Origin: Dehalococcoidales bacterium
GTDB lineage: Bacteria > Chloroflexota > Dehalococcoidia > Dehalococcoidales > JAFGLR01
Direction: 5' to 3'
Length of the DNA stretch: 35,377 bases
Assembly: GCA_016927955.1 (NCBI GenBank)
Contig: JAFGLR010000024.1
Location: 1 to 35,377, forward strand
Under the pieces are notes generated by a model. The model saw nothing but the letters and a program-made list of their open reading frames with translations. It searched no databases and was not told where the DNA came from. Positions 34,174-35,377 of this stretch are shown here, in pieces. The stretch's first letter is position 1. Each line of letters begins with the position of its first letter. The position numbers were made by a program, and so were the translations under genes.

Positions 34174-34917
34174 CTAAAGCCCGCCGATACCACCGTCTAT
34201 ATTTAGTACCTGGCCAGTAATATATCCGGCTTCATCTGAAGCGAAGAAAGCCACTGCTTCCGCAACATCACGTGGTGAACCGAATGTCCCGCTGGGAATA
34301 CGTTTTTTTAATTCATCTTTATATTTGTCATCCAGCTTCTGTGTCATGTCGGTATCGATAAAGCCGGGGGCTACGGCATTCACGGTAATATTCCGTGAGG
34401 CAATTTCTTTAGCCAGCGATTTGGTGAAACCGATAAGCCCGGCTTTTGCCGAGGCGTAATTCGCCTGCCCAGCATTTCCGACCACTCCGGCCAGACTGGA
34501 AATATTAATAATGCGGCCCCAGCGTTGTTTTACCATATATCGTAAAACTGCCCGGGAGCATAAAAAGGCACTCTTTAAGCTGATATTTAAAACCTTATCC
34601 CAATCTTCATCAGACATTACCATAACCAATTTATCCCGCGAAATTCCTGCATTATTTACCAGAATATCGATTTTCCCATAAGTTCTTTTAATTGTTTCAA
34701 CCATCCGGTTAATATCGTCGGCAGAACTAACGTCTGCTGCTATCGCCAGGCTCTGGTGTTGCTGGGACTTTATTAATTCGGCAGCTTGATTTGCGGCGGC
34801 TTCATCGACATCATTAATAACGACGGTAGCACCAACTTCGGATAGCTTCATCCCAATTGCCTGTCCGATGCCGCGGCCGCTACCTGTTACCAGTGCAACT
34901 TTATTCGTTAAGTCCAT
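34174..34917 (-). CDS. fabG: 3-oxoacyl-[acyl-carrier-protein] reductase
   Basis: This 247-aa short-chain dehydrogenase reduces 3-oxoacyl-ACP with NADPH. It has the nucleotide motif TGSGRGIGQAIG, the LVNNAGISRD strand, and the catalytic Ser-Tyr-Lys set in ISSLAGVVGNAGQANYASAKAG. It also has NAVAPGFIDTDMT and a C-terminal GQVLNIDGGIGGL. It begins one base after the fabD stop codon and is followed by nusB after 63 bp, so it is part of the fatty-acid operon. Confidence 0.95.
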   Translation of the reverse strand: MDLTNKVALVTGSGRGIGQAIGMKLSEVGATVVINDVDEAAANQAAELIKSQQHQSLAIAADVSSADDINRMVETIKRTYGKIDILVNNAGISRDKLVMVMSDEDWDKVLNISLKSAFLCSRAVLRYMVKQRWGRIINISSLAGVVGNAGQANYASAKAGLIGFTKSLAKEIASRNITVNAVAPGFIDTDMTQKLDDKYKDELKKRIPSGTFGSPRDVAEAVAFFASDEAGYITGQVLNIDGGIGGL

Positions 34918-34918
34918 C

Positions 34919-35377
34919 TTATATCTTTAAATATTCCTTAATACTGGCGACGTCGTTGATATTGATATTTATGATATCGGCATTAATCCTCTTGTTAAGA
35001 CCGGAAAGTACTTTTCCCGGCCCGATTTCGATAAACATTTTCACGCCGTGATTAACCATATATTCTATCGAGTGTTGCCATTGTACGCCGGTGCATAATT
35101 GGTCTACGAGTTCACTTTTAATTTGTTCCACAGTCGTGATTGGCTGTGCCGTAACATTAGCTACTATTGGTATGGTTGGAGATATAAATCCGGTATGCTT
35201 GATAATTTCGCTAAGACCGTCGGCCGCCGGTTTCATCAAAGGAGAATGAAATGCGCCGCTGACCTGTAGTAACCGGACACGTGCCCCTCTGGTCTTAGCC
35301 ATGTCCGAGGCTTTTGTGATATCGCTCTCGGTTCCGCTAATGACATATTGCCCCGGGCAATTAACGTTAGCGATAAT
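34919..35377 (-). CDS. fabD: Malonyl-CoA:ACP transacylase, C-terminal part (cut by window edge)
   Basis: The frame is open to the end of the window, 25 codons upstream of the ATG used by the ORF track. The extra residues (IIANVNCPGQYVISGTESDITKASD) match the middle of FabD, so the true start is outside this window. Visible features are NCPGQYVISG, the catalytic histidine motif SGAFHSPLM, TQPITTVEQIKSELVDQLCTGVQWQHSIEYM and the IGPGKVLSGLNKRI end. FabD loads malonyl groups on the acyl carrier protein encoded three genes later. Confidence 0.93.
   Translation of the reverse strand: MIANVNCPGQYVISGTESDITKASDMAKTRGARVRLLQVSGAFHSPLMKPAADGLSEIIKHTGFISPTIPIVANVTAQPITTVEQIKSELVDQLCTGVQWQHSIEYMVNHGVKMFIEIGPGKVLSGLNKRINADIINININDVASIKEYLKI

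Noticed and set aside
1-35377. Search for CRISPR arrays, insertion sequences, transposases and integrases.
   Set aside because: I saw no regularly spaced direct repeats of CRISPR size and no transposase or recombinase among the translated ORFs. The island idea therefore rests only on the tRNA duplication.

Overview
This 35.4 kb window looks like part of the chromosome of an anaerobic bacterium. I favour a Dehalococcoidia-type Chloroflexota, but only moderately: bacterial housekeeping genes (fabD, fabG, acpP, nusB, mfd, rph, proA/proB) sit beside a methanogen-like Mvh/Hdr electron-transfer cluster, and no rRNA or marker gene settles the lineage. Most starts are preceded by Shine-Dalgarno motifs, and GTG and TTG starts are used at several genes.

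Layout. (1) Positions 1-3974 hold a divergent acyl-CoA metabolism module. A two-subunit class I CoA-transferase lies on the minus strand. A Zn-ribbon/OB-fold (DUF35) protein plus a thiolase-like enzyme lie on the plus strand. The shared intergenic region carries a perfect 34-bp palindrome and a second inverted repeat that embraces a -10 box. (2) Positions about 4006-16680 form an energy-metabolism block read entirely on the minus strand. In transcription order it runs: response regulator with an N-terminal ribbon-helix-helix (RHH) domain, a very large HdrA with an internal GltD-like NAD(P)H oxidoreductase module, HdrC, HdrB, MvhD, MvhG, MvhA, a GNAT acetyltransferase, a membrane GAF-PAS histidine kinase, a hydrogenase maturation protease and a stand-alone receiver protein. 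The block starts next to a tRNA-Glu(CUC). It ends at an exact 14-bp copy of that tRNA's 3' end, as if the region were an integrated island. (3) Positions 16870-22876 are a plus-strand run: adenine deaminase, phosphoribosyltransferase, MBL hydrolase, a radical SAM protein with an unusual CX4CX2C motif, a CinA-type amidohydrolase, a small membrane Zn-ribbon protein and RNase PH. (4) Positions 22917-25992 hold proB, a methyltransferase and proA on the minus strand. (5) Positions 26129-31698 hold mfd, a small surface-anchored Thr/Val-rich protein and a B12-type radical SAM protein. (6) Positions 31793-35377 hold degV, a HAD hydrolase, acpP, nusB, fabG and the end of fabD, all on the minus strand.

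The most interesting system is the Hdr/Mvh block. It encodes a predicted soluble complex that could couple H2 oxidation (MvhADG) to a heterodisulfide-like acceptor (HdrBC) and ferredoxin through HdrA, with an extra built-in NAD(P)H site. Its first gene is an RHH-receiver fusion. Directly upstream of that gene are four tandem 8-bp boxes, each centred on GTAC, lying at the predicted transcription start. This resembles a MetJ-style cooperative RHH operator and suggests phosphorylation-tuned autoregulation of the whole hydrogenase operon. The architecture and the site are visible in the sequence; the regulatory logic and the electron-transfer stoichiometry are inference.
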